Positions 11,559 to 20,429 of a stretch of DNA of 64,000 nt are shown here, piece by piece; the first letter of the stretch is position 1; every line of letters starts with the position of its first letter. The stretch comes from Pseudomonas benzenivorans. GTDB taxonomy: Bacteria > Pseudomonadota > Gammaproteobacteria > Pseudomonadales > Pseudomonadaceae. The notes below the pieces were generated by a model, which did not search any database, had not been told where the DNA came from, and saw only the letters and a program-made list of their open reading frames with translations. The DNA is taken from NCBI RefSeq assembly GCF_033547155.1, contig NZ_CP137892.1:248001-312000 (forward strand), in the 5' to 3' direction. Made by a program: the position numbers and the translations under genes.

Positions 11559-13166
11559 TCAGTGCCCAGCCTGGTTCAGCGCGGTGAGCAGGGCGGCGTC
11601 CCGGGCATAGAAATCGTTGCGCAGTATCAACGCGCCGTCGGCGGCCACCTGGGCGGTCCAGTAGGCCATGACGATCGGCAGGCGTCGGGTGATCGGATAG
11701 CTCTGGGTGCGCCGGCTGGCCAGGCGTCGGAGGATTTCCGCGCAGTCGTCGGCCGGCAGCAGGGTCTGCAGCAGCTCCAGGATGCCCTCGATGCGCACGC
11801 AGCCGGAGCTGAAGGCGCGCGGCGACTTGGCGAACAGGTGCCGGCTCGGTGTGTCGTGCAGGTAGACCGAGTAGGGGTTGGCGAAGCGGATGGCCAGTTG
11901 GCCGAGCGGATTAGTCGGCCCGGCATCCTGACGCAGGATGATCCTCCCCGGGTTCTCCCAGTCGATGCCGGCCGGGTCGACGGGGTTGCCGGCATAGTCG
12001 ATCACCCGTAGCTGATGGCGTTCCAGGTAGCTCGGGTCGCGGAGAATCTCCGGCAGCTTGTCCTCGCGCAGGATGGTCGGCGGCACGCTCCAGGTCGGGT
12101 TGAGGGTCAGGCGGCTGACCAGCGACTTGAGCTGTGGAGTCTGCCGATCCGGGCGGCCGACCACGGTGCGGCCCTGCCAGAGCAGCCGGTGATCGCGGTA
12201 ATAGCTCAGCAGGCCGCCGGCGATGTCCACCAGCAGGGTCTCCGCCTCGATGTCGCCGGCCAGCCAGCGCCAGCGTTCCAGATTGACCCGTAGCTGGTCG
12301 AGGCGCTCGGCGGCGCTGGTGTTCAGGGCGTGCAGGGTCGCGGGGCCGACCAGGCCGTCGGCCTGCAGACCATGATTCGCCTGAAAGCGCAGAACCGCGG
12401 CCAGCAGGGGTGGATCATAAAGGTCGTTGTCAGACGCCGGGCGTGACTCCAGATAACCTTCCGAGACCAGACGAGTCGCCAGCTGCGCCACCCGCGCATC
12501 GCGCATGCCGGGGCGCAGCAGGCGCCCGGGGGCGATGGGGGTCCATTCGGCCGGGGGCTGGCGGCGACGCTCGGCGTAGGCGCGCCGCAGCGCCTGGTAT
12601 TGGGGAAGAGCGGGGCGGGCCCCGTTGAATGCCTGCGCCGGCTCATCCAGGCCGCGCCAGGCCAGCTCCAGCAGGTCGGGGCGGGGGATCGGAGAGAGGC
12701 TGTCCGGCGCGCGCCAGAACGGCTCGATCGACGCCTGTGGCAGGCGCCCGTAGGCCAGGTGCTGCAGTGCCTGCAGGTAGCTGCGGCTGGCCAGCAGGTC
12801 GGCGCAGGCGCGCTGCTGGGCGGACGGCCCGGGCGCTTCGGCGGGGGCGGCGAGTGGGTAATCGGCCGGGTCCAGGCCGTCGTCGCGCAGTTGCGTCAGC
12901 TCGTTCAGCAGGGCCGTCCGTCGGCCGGGTTGCTGCCAGAGGGGGGCGAAGCCGTGCCGGGCATAGAGGCGCTGGAGCAAACCGCGGGGCTGCAGCTCGC
13001 CAGCCGCGATCCCTGGGGCGCAGGCCTCCGGGCGTTGTGCGAAGGTCAGGCGAATGGCGTCGGCCGATCGCTCGTCGGCGCCCTGGGCGAGGGCTGCAGA
13101 GGCCAGCAGACAGCCGGTGATGAGCCCATGTGCGGATTTTTTGTACACTTGTCGACTCCAGCCCAT
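11559..13166 (-). CDS. Murein L,D-transpeptidase of the YcbB/LdtD type
   Basis: A 535-aa exported enzyme that forms 3-3 crosslinks in peptidoglycan. It shows an N-terminal hydrophobic signal segment, a peptidoglycan-binding module ([21 protein letters not shown] near residue 260) and a C-terminal YkuD catalytic domain with the histidine and cysteine motif [11 protein letters not shown] and [10 protein letters not shown] (catalytic Cys near residue 445). The length and order match E. coli LdtD. No clear ribosome site precedes ATG 13166, but the signal peptide begins there. A second L,D-transpeptidase-fold gene is divergent from it 113 bases away. Confidence 0.9.
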   Translation of the reverse strand: MGWSRQVYKKSAHGLITGCLLASAALAQGADERSADAIRLTFAQRPEACAPGIAAGELQPRGLLQRLYARHGFAPLWQQPGRRTALLNELTQLRDDGLDPADYPLAAPAEAPGPSAQQRACADLLASRSYLQALQHLAYGRLPQASIEPFWRAPDSLSPIPRPDLLELAWRGLDEPAQAFNGARPALPQYQALRRAYAERRRQPPAEWTPIAPGRLLRPGMRDARVAQLATRLVSEGYLESRPASDNDLYDPPLLAAVLRFQANHGLQADGLVGPATLHALNTSAAERLDQLRVNLERWRWLAGDIEAETLLVDIAGGLLSYYRDHRLLWQGRTVVGRPDRQTPQLKSLVSRLTLNPTWSVPPTILREDKLPEILRDPSYLERHQLRVIDYAGNPVDPAGIDWENPGRIILRQDAGPTNPLGQLAIRFANPYSVYLHDTPSRHLFAKSPRAFSSGCVRIEGILELLQTLLPADDCAEILRRLASRRTQSYPITRRLPIVMAYWTAQVAADGALILRNDFYARDAALLTALNQAGH

Positions 13167-13279
13167 GGTTCGCTAGCCCGTCTAGTCGAACAGGCTTTTA
13201 GCCAATCCGCAAACCATGGCCGCAGCCGATTGGAGCCCGATACCCTAGGGACCAGGAGCAAGGCTTCGATGGGGGGAGT

Positions 13280-13981
13280 GTGACCAGACTGCTTCGACGC
13301 CTGTGCCTGCAGGCTGTGCTTTCCTACCTGCTGGCAGCGCCTCTGCAGGCCGGTACGCCGACGGCGGATTTGGTCGACAGCCTGGCGCGGGTCGCCCCCG
13401 GGCTGGACCGCCAGGTGCTACGCCATGCCGTGGCGGCGATGCAGTGCGCGGTCAACCATGGCGCCGACCAGGCCCAGCGCCTGGCGGTGATCGACTATTC
13501 GCAGCCGTCCACGGTGCGGCGCCTGTGGATATTCGACCTGCAGCGCAAGCAGCTGGTGCTGCGCGACCTGGTCGCCCACGGGCGCCTGTCCGGGGAGAAT
13601 CACGCCAACCGCTTCTCCAATGTGGTCGGCAGCTTCCAGTCGAGCCTGGGGCTGTTCCGTGCGGCCGAGAGCTATCGCGGCAAGCATGGCTACTCGTTGC
13701 GCCTGGACGGCCTGGAACCGGGGGTCAACGATCGCGCCCGCGAGCGGGCCATCGTCATCCACGGTGCCGAGTATGTCGATCCGCGCCTGGCCGACAGCCA
13801 GGGGCGCATCGGGCGCAGCCTCGGCTGTCCCGCGGTGCGCCCAGAGGTCGCGCGCCTGGTGGTGGACCAGCTCAAGGAAGGGCAGTTCGTCTTCGCCTGG
13901 TACCCCGATCGGCGCTGGCTGCAGAACTCCGCCTACCTCAACTGTCAGCCGCAGCAGGTGGCGGCCGTCCTCGGCCGTTGA
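13280..13981 (+). CDS. YkuD_2-type murein L,D-transpeptidase catalytic domain protein
   Basis: A 233-aa protein with a signal peptide (LCLQAVLSYLLAAPLQAG) and a YkuD_2-like domain. Catalytic features are the histidine in AIVIHGAEYVD and the cysteine in GRSLGCPAVRPEVA near residues 185-195; the start of the domain has SQPSTVRRLWIFDLQ. The start is GTG 13280 behind a G-rich ribosome site (GGGGAG, 13273-13278). The protein would act on periplasmic peptidoglycan; whether it crosslinks, anchors lipoprotein or hydrolyses is not known from sequence. It is divergent from the LdtD-like gene. Confidence 0.85.
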   Translation: MTRLLRRLCLQAVLSYLLAAPLQAGTPTADLVDSLARVAPGLDRQVLRHAVAAMQCAVNHGADQAQRLAVIDYSQPSTVRRLWIFDLQRKQLVLRDLVAHGRLSGENHANRFSNVVGSFQSSLGLFRAAESYRGKHGYSLRLDGLEPGVNDRARERAIVIHGAEYVDPRLADSQGRIGRSLGCPAVRPEVARLVVDQLKEGQFVFAWYPDRRWLQNSAYLNCQPQQVAAVLGR

Positions 13982-13999
13982 GCCCGCCCTGAGGGCGGG
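13982..13999. terminator. Stem-loop between convergent YkuD_2 and GspE-type genes
   Basis: GCCCGCCC and GGGCGGGC flank a TGA loop right after the YkuD_2 stop codon. It is palindromic, so it can serve both strands, but there is no long T tract on either side. Confidence 0.55.
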
Positions 14000-14001
14000 C
14001 G

Positions 14002-15786
14002 CTATTTCTGCTCGCTCTGCGGCGTGACCCGCAGCACTTCCTCGATGGTGGTCTGGCCGGCGGCGACCTTCTGTGCCCCGGATAGCCGCAGGCTGCGCAT
14101 GCCTTCCTTGAAGGCCTGGCGACGCAGGGCGATGAGGTCGGTGTCGGCGGTGATCAGCGGCTTGATCGAATCGCCCAGGAGCATGATTTCGTAGACCCCG
14201 GCGCGCCCGCGGTAGCCGGTGTCGCGGCACTCCAGGCAGCCCACGGCCTTGTGTGCGCCGCTCGGCAGTGGCGCGTTCCACGGCTTGGTCAGGCTGTGCC
14301 AATCGTTCTCGTCCAGGGTCTGCGGGGCCTTGCAGTGCGGGCACAGGGTGCGCACCAGGCGCTGGGCCATGACCCCGAGCAGGGTGGCCTTGAGCAGGTA
14401 GTGCGGCACACCCAGCTCCAGCAGACGGGTGATGGCGCTGGGGGCGTCGTTGGTGTGCAGGGTGGACAGCACCAGGTGGCCGGTGAGTGCCGCCTGGATA
14501 GCCATCTCGGCGGTCTCCAGGTCACGGATCTCGCCGACCATGATGATGTCCGGGTCCTGGCGCATCAGCGCGCGCACGCCGCTGGCGAAGGTCAGGTCGA
14601 TGTTGTGCTGCACCTGCATCTGGTTGAAGGCGCCCTCGATCATCTCGATCGGGTCTTCGATGGTGCAGACGTTGACCTCGTCGGTGGCCAGCTGCTTGAG
14701 CGTGGTGTACAGGGTGGTGGTCTTGCCCGAGCCGGTCGGCCCGGTGACCAGGATGATGCCGTTGGGCTGGCTGGTCATGCTCTGCCAGCGCTTCAGGTCG
14801 TCGGCGGAGAAACCCAGCTGGTCGAAGCCCTTGAGCAGCACCTCGGGGTCGAAGATACGCATCACCATCTTCTCGCCGAAGGCGGTCGGCAGGGTCGACA
14901 GCCGCAGCTCCACCTCGCCGCCGTCCGGGGTCTTGGTCTTGACCCGGCCGTCCTGGGGCTTGCGCTTCTCGGCGACGTTCATCCGCCCCAGGCTCTTCAG
15001 GCGGCTGACCACCGCCATGGTCACCTGGGGCGGGAACTGGTAGACGTTGTGCAGCACGCCGTCGATGCGAAAACGCACCGTGCCCTGCTCGCGGCGCGGC
15101 TCGATGTGGATATCGCTGGCGCGCTGCTGGAAGGCGTACTGGAACAGCCAGTCGACGATATTGACGATGTGCGCGTCGTTGGCGTCCGGCTCCTGGTCCT
15201 GGGCGCCGAGGTTGAGCAGCTGTTCGAAGTTGCCGACGCCGCTGATCTTCTGGTCCGCCGCGGTGGCGCCGCTGACCGACTTGGCCAGGCGATAGAACTC
15301 CACGGTGAAGCGCTGGATGTCCGCCGGGTTGGCCACCACCCGCTTGATCGGACGCTTGAGCACATGGGTCAGGTTGGCTTCCCAGCTGTGCACCAGGGGC
15401 TGGGCGCTGGCGATGGTGACCTGTTCGCTGTCCACCGCCACGGCGAGGATCTTGTGGCGTTGGGCGAAGGCGTAGGACATCAGCGGGGTAACGGCGGCGA
15501 CATCGATCTTCAGCGGATCGATGCGCAGGTAGGGTTGGCCGGCGAACTCCGCCAGCCAGGCGGTGAGGCCCTCCAGTTCGAGCTTCTTGCCCGGGCGCCC
15601 GAGGTCGTCCAGCTGCTGCGCGGCGAGGAATTCCAGGGGGTGCTGCTGGTTGTTCACCGCGCTGCGGCGGATTGCCAGGCACTGTTCGGCGCTGTCCTGA
15701 TCGAGCCGCCCCTGGGCGACCAGCTCGCGCAACAGGTCGTTGAGTTCGAGCACCCGGTCTTGGGTGGTGGTGGCAAAGGCGGACAT
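14002..15786 (-). CDS. GspE/PulE/PilB-family secretion-type ATPase, orphan
   Basis: A 594-aa cytosolic hexameric ATPase of the type II secretion/type IV pilus family. The N-terminal region is MshEN-like; then come Walker A (LVTGPTGSGKTTTLYTTL near residue 340), the Asp box, Walker B (DPDIIMVGEIRDLETAEMAI) and a zinc tetracysteine site with CPHC and CLEC. ATG 15786 follows GAGGAG. No other secretion or pilus genes are nearby, so its partner machine is encoded elsewhere or it is an orphan like P. aeruginosa PA5210. It could also be a c-di-GMP sensor through its MshEN region; this is inference. Confidence 0.9.
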   Translation of the reverse strand: MSAFATTTQDRVLELNDLLRELVAQGRLDQDSAEQCLAIRRSAVNNQQHPLEFLAAQQLDDLGRPGKKLELEGLTAWLAEFAGQPYLRIDPLKIDVAAVTPLMSYAFAQRHKILAVAVDSEQVTIASAQPLVHSWEANLTHVLKRPIKRVVANPADIQRFTVEFYRLAKSVSGATAADQKISGVGNFEQLLNLGAQDQEPDANDAHIVNIVDWLFQYAFQQRASDIHIEPRREQGTVRFRIDGVLHNVYQFPPQVTMAVVSRLKSLGRMNVAEKRKPQDGRVKTKTPDGGEVELRLSTLPTAFGEKMVMRIFDPEVLLKGFDQLGFSADDLKRWQSMTSQPNGIILVTGPTGSGKTTTLYTTLKQLATDEVNVCTIEDPIEMIEGAFNQMQVQHNIDLTFASGVRALMRQDPDIIMVGEIRDLETAEMAIQAALTGHLVLSTLHTNDAPSAITRLLELGVPHYLLKATLLGVMAQRLVRTLCPHCKAPQTLDENDWHSLTKPWNAPLPSGAHKAVGCLECRDTGYRGRAGVYEIMLLGDSIKPLITADTDLIALRRQAFKEGMRSLRLSGAQKVAAGQTTIEEVLRVTPQSEQK

Positions 15787-15905
15787 GCGGGCTCCTCGGT
15801 GGCGCGGCCTGGGGTCAAGCATAGCCAGGGGCGCGTGCGTCTTCCGTGGCTGGCGCTAGGATGCCCGAAAACCCGGGCTGGGGCGAAGCGCTGCGACGTG
15901 ACCCA

Positions 15906-16238
15906 TTACCCAGTGCGAGCCGCGCCGGGCGCCAGGCTGTGATCCAGGTGCCGCCAGTCGACCTGCCAGACGCAGACCAGGCCGCGCAGCTTGTGCGCCA
16001 GCACCCCGGCGCGGTGCAGCGACAGGCCCGGCAGCCGTAGCTGAACATGCAGGTCGCCGTCCTGCTGCTGTACCTGCAGATGCTGGGGCAGCAGCTGCAA
16101 CTGGGCGAACAGGCCGAGCAGGCGGCACAGCACGTCGGCGTCGGCCTCGGTGCGCAGCCGGTATTCGATGCTGTGCGCGGGGCGCTCCTGCCAGGGATCG
16201 TGGCGGCTGCACGGGGGGAAGGGCGTGGCGTCGGGCAT
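15906..16238 (-). CDS. Small protein with possible ACT-like fold
   Basis: A 110-aa protein I do not recognise with certainty. The core (residues 22-95) begins HSIEYRLRTEADADVLCRLL and continues with QHLQVQQQDGDLHVQLRL and a HKLRGLVCVWQVDWR end. This alternation looks like the beta-alpha-beta-beta-alpha-beta pattern of ACT regulatory domains such as acetolactate synthase small subunits. It is divergent from an Lrp/AsnC regulator with a 127-base shared gap, so it may be regulated by it. The function is unknown. Confidence 0.55.
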   Translation of the reverse strand: MPDATPFPPCSRHDPWQERPAHSIEYRLRTEADADVLCRLLGLFAQLQLLPQHLQVQQQDGDLHVQLRLPGLSLHRAGVLAHKLRGLVCVWQVDWRHLDHSLAPGAARTG

Positions 16239-16339
16239 GGTGGTATCTCGGGGCGACTTTTTTCCAGTTTCGTCCTTTCAGGGGCAAAAGTTCTGCCTGG
16301 TTTGCTGTCATGCAGGTCGCTTTGTGGATAGTCTTGCCG

Positions 16340-16362
16340 GATATTACCGATATCGAGGATAT
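16340..16362. repeat. Three GATAT boxes at a strict nine-base period upstream of the Lrp-type gene
   Basis: GATAT occurs at 16340, 16349 and 16358, all ending just before ATG 16366. The middle part also forms GATATTACCGATATC. It could be an autoregulatory site for the Lrp/AsnC protein, or chance in an AT-rich leader. Confidence 0.35.
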
Positions 16363-16365
16363 TTT

Positions 16366-16833
16366 ATGTCCGTTGCCCTGGATGCCTACGATCAGCGCAT
16401 TCTCGCCCTGCTGCAGGAGGATGCCGGGCTCTCCACCGCCGAGATCGCCGAACGCGTCGGGCTGTCGCAATCGCCCTGCTGGCGGCGCATTCAACGGCTC
16501 AAGGAGGAAGGGGTGATCCGCCGCCAGGTGACCCTGCTCGAGCGCAAGAAGGTCGGCCTCAACGCCCAGGTGTTCGCCCAGGTCAAGCTCAACGCCCACG
16601 GCCGCTCCAACCTCACCGAGTTCGCCGCGGCCATGGGCGAGTTTCCCGAGGTGCTGGAGTGTCACGTGCTGATGGGGTCGATGGACTTCATGCTGCGCAT
16701 CGTCACCCGCGATATCGAGGCCTACGAGCGCTTTTTCTTCGAGAAGCTGTCGCTGCTGCCGGGGATCCAGGAGGTCAACTCCATCGTCGCCCTGTCGGAG
16801 ATCAAGTCCACCACCAGCCTGCCCCTGGGCTAG
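16366..16833 (+). CDS. Lrp/AsnC family transcriptional regulator
   Basis: A 155-aa protein with an N-terminal winged-helix domain (DAYDQRILALLQEDAGLS, then AERVGLSQSPCWRRIQRLKE, residues 5-48) and a C-terminal RAM/ACT ligand domain (residues 65-145, with VLECHVLMGSMDFMLRI). Such proteins sense amino acids and regulate nearby metabolism genes. ATG 16366 follows CGAGGAT. It is divergent from an ACT-like small protein, a probable target. The effector amino acid cannot be predicted. Confidence 0.9.
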   Translation: MSVALDAYDQRILALLQEDAGLSTAEIAERVGLSQSPCWRRIQRLKEEGVIRRQVTLLERKKVGLNAQVFAQVKLNAHGRSNLTEFAAAMGEFPEVLECHVLMGSMDFMLRIVTRDIEAYERFFFEKLSLLPGIQEVNSIVALSEIKSTTSLPLG

Positions 16834-16843
16834 GGGCCAGGGG

Positions 16844-16870
16844 GGCGCCCTCCCCTTGCGCGAGGGCGCC
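16844..16870. terminator. Stem-loop between convergent Lrp-type and CYTH-CHAD genes
   Basis: GGCGCCCTC (16844-16852) pairs with GAGGGCGCC (16862-16870) over a nine-base loop. No T tract follows, so a bidirectional transcript end is likely but unproven. Confidence 0.55.
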
Positions 16871-16898
16871 GGCCGGCGTCTGGGGTCAGCCCGCGGGG

Positions 16899-18263
16899 CT
16901 ACCTGACCAGCGTTTTCCAGGCCTTCAGGCTTTGCAGGATCTGCGCCTGGCTGGCGCGCAGCTGGCGCTGCTCCTCGTCCAGCGGCTGCTGGGCCAGCAG
17001 GTGGAGCTTGTTCAACTCGCCGTACAGGCGGTCGACCTCCGCCACCTCCAGTACGGCCCTGGCCGGACGCAGCCAGGCCAGCAGGCGCTCGATGCGCGGC
17101 AACTGTTCGCCGAGGTCCTCCGGCTGCTGTTGGTAGCGCTTGAGCTGCAGGGCGGCGCCCTCCTCGGCGACCAGGGTCGGCAGCCAGTTGCCCAGGGGCG
17201 CCGCGCCCTGGCGGTTGCCGCGGCTGTTGCGCTCGGTGGTCCAGCTGCGGGCCAACAGCCAGCGCGAGGCATGCAGGGAGAACTGGCCCCAGCGGGTGTC
17301 GTCGAGTTCGGCGGCAAACAGCGCCGGCGCGTTCTGCCGCACGGCCTCGTCCTGCTGGCCGGCCAGCAGGCGCGGGCGCCAGTCCTGCAGCAGGTCATCC
17401 AGGCGCTGGCGCAGGTCGCTGCTGCTGGTCCGTGGTGCGGCCTGGCCGAGGCTGCCGAGCAACGCACGCAGGTCGATCAGCTGCTCCAGCCAGTCGCCGA
17501 GCAGGCGCCAGTGGCCGTTGAAGCGGTACTGCTCGGCCAGGCGCTGGCTGTTGCCCAGCAGGTGCCAGGCCTGGGCGGCGAAGGCGTCGTCCAGTGACAT
17601 TTCGGCGCCCAGTTGCGGCGCGGGCAGGTTGAGGGCATAGCTGCCGGCATCGAACAGCCGGTAGCCGCGTTCGGCCTTGCTGATGTCGCAGGGCATCAAC
17701 GGCAGGTCGGCGGCCAGCTCGCTGGCCAGCTCCAGCAGGGCGGCGGGTTCGCCCTGACGCAGTTCCAGCTCCAGTTCGCAGATTTCCTCCTGCTGGTCGC
17801 CGGCGACGACCTGGCCGAGGTCCAGGGCGGCCTCGATCACCACCCTGGCCTTGCCGCGGCCCCAGGCGATCTCCGCGCGCTGGCGGACGAAGTCGGTGGT
17901 GAACAAAGGCTTGAGCTGCTTCTTGTCCAGCTCGGCCAGGCTCGCCGGCCAGCAGCTGTCGTCGAGCTTCTTCGCATCCAGCTTGGCCTTGCTCAGGTAC
18001 CAGTCCCATTCGTTGCGTTCGGACAGGCCGGCGACGCTCTGGCCACGGGTCTTCAGGGTCTGGATGAACTGTTCGCCGTCGCGGCGCAGGCGCAGCGCGA
18101 CCTTGGCCTGGGCCAGGTCGCGCTCGGGGGTGTCGAAATACTGGTTGAACAGCTCGCGCCGTTCCCAGCCGCTCTTGTTGCGCTTCTTCAGCAGCGGGTG
18201 ATCGCGCAGGGCGGCCAGGGTGTCGCGGTTGGCCCGCAGTTTGATTTCGGTTTCTTTGACCAT
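16899..18263 (-). CDS. CYTH and CHAD domain protein, inorganic triphosphatase (YgiF-like)
   Basis: A 454-aa protein with an N-terminal CYTH domain (ETEIKLRA at residues 4-11 carries the family ExExK signature; ALRLRRDGEQFIQTLKT binds triphosphate) spanning to about residue 205, and a C-terminal CHAD domain rich in conserved histidines and basic residues. CYTH enzymes hydrolyse triphosphate, and CHAD domains bind polyphosphate. The phosphate genes DUF47-pit begin just upstream in the opposite direction, which fits a phosphate or polyphosphate role. The start ATG 18263 is clear. Confidence 0.9.
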   Translation of the reverse strand: MVKETEIKLRANRDTLAALRDHPLLKKRNKSGWERRELFNQYFDTPERDLAQAKVALRLRRDGEQFIQTLKTRGQSVAGLSERNEWDWYLSKAKLDAKKLDDSCWPASLAELDKKQLKPLFTTDFVRQRAEIAWGRGKARVVIEAALDLGQVVAGDQQEEICELELELRQGEPAALLELASELAADLPLMPCDISKAERGYRLFDAGSYALNLPAPQLGAEMSLDDAFAAQAWHLLGNSQRLAEQYRFNGHWRLLGDWLEQLIDLRALLGSLGQAAPRTSSSDLRQRLDDLLQDWRPRLLAGQQDEAVRQNAPALFAAELDDTRWGQFSLHASRWLLARSWTTERNSRGNRQGAAPLGNWLPTLVAEEGAALQLKRYQQQPEDLGEQLPRIERLLAWLRPARAVLEVAEVDRLYGELNKLHLLAQQPLDEEQRQLRASQAQILQSLKAWKTLVR

Positions 18264-18375
18264 GGTGGAGAACTTAAGCGCCTACTATGAAAAAGTGACA
18301 GTGCGATGACCTGTGATGGCGAGCACAGAGAACGATCCGTATACTTGCCGCCTTCTAAAAACCGGGGCTCACCCT

Positions 18376-19053
18376 ATGCCTATGAATCCCTTTGTCAGCC
18401 TGTTCGGCCGCTCACCCATCGGACCGATGCAGCAGCACATAGCCAAAGCCCACGAGTGCGCGGCGAATCTTGTGCCCTTTTTCGAGGCCGTGATGGCCGA
18501 AGACTGGACCAGGGTGGAGCAGGTGCAGCAGGACATGGCGCGCCTGGAACACGAAGCGGACAAGCTCAAGAAGAGTGTGCGCCTGCACCTGCCCAAGAGC
18601 CTGTTCCTGCCGGTGCCGCGCTCGGATCTGCTCGAGCTGCTCAGTGTACAGGACAAAGTCGCCAACCGTGCCAAGGACATCGCCGGACTGATGCTGGGCC
18701 GCGAGATGGCGATTCCCCAGGCGCTGCAACCGATCATGCGCCGCTACGTGCAGCGCACCGTGGACGCCAGCGCCCAGGCGCTCAAGGCCATGAACGAGCT
18801 GGACGAGCTGCTGGAAACCGGTTTCGCCGGCCGCGAGGCGGTGCTGGTGGAGACCCTGATCGAGGAACTCGGCGTCATCGAGCAGGACACCGACAGTCTG
18901 CAGATCGACGTGCGCCGCCAGCTGTTCAAACTGGAGAAGGAACTTCCGCCGGTCGATGTGATGTTTCTCTATCAGATCATCGACTGGATCGGCGACGTAG
19001 CCGACCGCGCCCAACGAGTGGGCAACCGACTGGAACAACTGCTGGCGCGCTAA
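18376..19053 (+). CDS. DUF47/PhoU-like phosphate transport regulator (TIGR00153)
   Basis: A 225-aa all-helical cytosolic protein with the DUF47 pattern (FGRSPIGPMQQHIAKAHECA near residue 10, then a long helix with EHEADKLKKSVRLHLPKSLF). DUF47 proteins are PhoU relatives that partner Pit transporters and probably control their opening. The pit gene follows 38 bases downstream. ATG 18376 or ATG 18382 could be the start. A TATACT box at 18340-18345 suggests a promoter in the short gap shared with the divergent CYTH-CHAD gene. Confidence 0.88.
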   Translation: MPMNPFVSLFGRSPIGPMQQHIAKAHECAANLVPFFEAVMAEDWTRVEQVQQDMARLEHEADKLKKSVRLHLPKSLFLPVPRSDLLELLSVQDKVANRAKDIAGLMLGREMAIPQALQPIMRRYVQRTVDASAQALKAMNELDELLETGFAGREAVLVETLIEELGVIEQDTDSLQIDVRRQLFKLEKELPPVDVMFLYQIIDWIGDVADRAQRVGNRLEQLLAR

Positions 19054-19091
19054 GCGCCAGTGTCCTTTCTGGGATCAACGGAATCTAACTT

Positions 19092-20360
19092 ATGTCTCTG
19101 ATTGCGGACTACGGCCTCGTACTCCTGTTGCTGGCCTGCCTGTTCGGCTTCTTCATGGCCTGGGGCGTGGGCGCCAACGACGTGGCCAACGCCATGGGCA
19201 CCTCGGTCGGCTCCCGTGCGCTGACCATCAAGCAGGCGATCCTGATCGCCATGGTCTTCGAGTTCTGCGGCGCCTACCTGGCCGGCGGCCAGGTCACCGA
19301 AACCATCAAGAGCGGCATAGTCGATGCCTCGGTGATCAGCCCCGAGCTGATGGTGCTGGGCATGATGTCGGCGTTGCTGGCGGCCGGCACCTGGCTGCTG
19401 GTGGCCTCGACCCGCGGCTGGCCGGTATCCACCACCCACTCCATCGTCGGCGCGGTGATCGGCTTCGCCGCCTTCGGCGTGTCCATGGACGCGGTGCACT
19501 GGAGCAAGGTCGGCCCCATCGTCGCCAGCTGGGTGGTCTCCCCGGTGCTGTCCGGGGTGGTGGCCTTCGGCGTGTTCGTCAGCGTGCAGAAGCTGATCAT
19601 CGACACCGACAAGCCCTTCCTCAACGCCAAGCGCTATGTGCCGCTGTACATGTTCCTCACCGGCTTCATGGTTACCATCATGACCGTGACCAAGGGGCTC
19701 AAGCACGTCGGCCTGCACCTGTCCGGCGGCGAAGGCTTCTTGCTCGCCAGCGGCGTGGGTGTGCTGGTGATGCTGCTCGGCATCGCCCTGCTCAGCCGCA
19801 TCAAGGTCGACGTCGAGGCCGACAAGGCCTTCCACTTCGCCAGCGTGGAGAAGGTCTTCGCCGTGCTGATGATCTTCACCGCCTGCGCCATGGCCTTCGC
19901 CCACGGCTCCAACGACGTGGCCAACGCCGTCGGCCCGTTGGCGGCCATCGTCGGGGTGATCCAGTCCGGCGGCGAGGCGATCGGCGCCAAGGCGGCGCTG
20001 CCCAGCTGGGTGCTGCTGCTCGGCGCCGTCGGCATCGTCGTCGGCCTGGCCACCTACGGCTACAAGGTGATCGCCACCATCGGCAAGGAAATCACCGAAC
20101 TGACCCCGAGCCGTGGTTTTGCCGCCGAGCTGGCCACCGCCACCACGGTGGTCGGCGCCTCGGCCGTCGGCCTGCCGGTCTCCACCACCCACACCCTGGT
20201 CGGCGCGGTGCTGGGCGTGGGCATCGCCCGCGGCATCGGTGCGCTGAACCTGGGGGTGATCGGCAAGATCTTCATGTCCTGGATCATCACCCTGCCGGTC
20301 GGTGCGGTGCTGGCGATCCTGTTCTTCACCGTCCTGCGCGCCGTCTTCGGCGGCGTCTGA
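19092..20360 (+). CDS. Low-affinity inorganic phosphate transporter, Pit family
   Basis: A 422-aa inner-membrane protein with about ten helices and the duplicated PHO-4 signature: GVGANDVANAMGTSVGS near residue 25 and AHGSNDVANAVGPLAAI near residue 270. The repeated PVSTTHSIVGAVIGF and PVSTTHTLVGAVLGV blocks are also diagnostic. It takes up metal-phosphate by proton symport. It sits directly behind the DUF47 regulator, the usual pairing. Confidence 0.94.
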   Translation: MSLIADYGLVLLLLACLFGFFMAWGVGANDVANAMGTSVGSRALTIKQAILIAMVFEFCGAYLAGGQVTETIKSGIVDASVISPELMVLGMMSALLAAGTWLLVASTRGWPVSTTHSIVGAVIGFAAFGVSMDAVHWSKVGPIVASWVVSPVLSGVVAFGVFVSVQKLIIDTDKPFLNAKRYVPLYMFLTGFMVTIMTVTKGLKHVGLHLSGGEGFLLASGVGVLVMLLGIALLSRIKVDVEADKAFHFASVEKVFAVLMIFTACAMAFAHGSNDVANAVGPLAAIVGVIQSGGEAIGAKAALPSWVLLLGAVGIVVGLATYGYKVIATIGKEITELTPSRGFAAELATATTVVGASAVGLPVSTTHTLVGAVLGVGIARGIGALNLGVIGKIFMSWIITLPVGAVLAILFFTVLRAVFGGV

Positions 20361-20429
20361 AGCGCTTCGGCGGTTTCATCCGGACAGGCGATGGTCCTAT
20401 GATGGGGCCATCGCCCGTGGAGACCGCCG

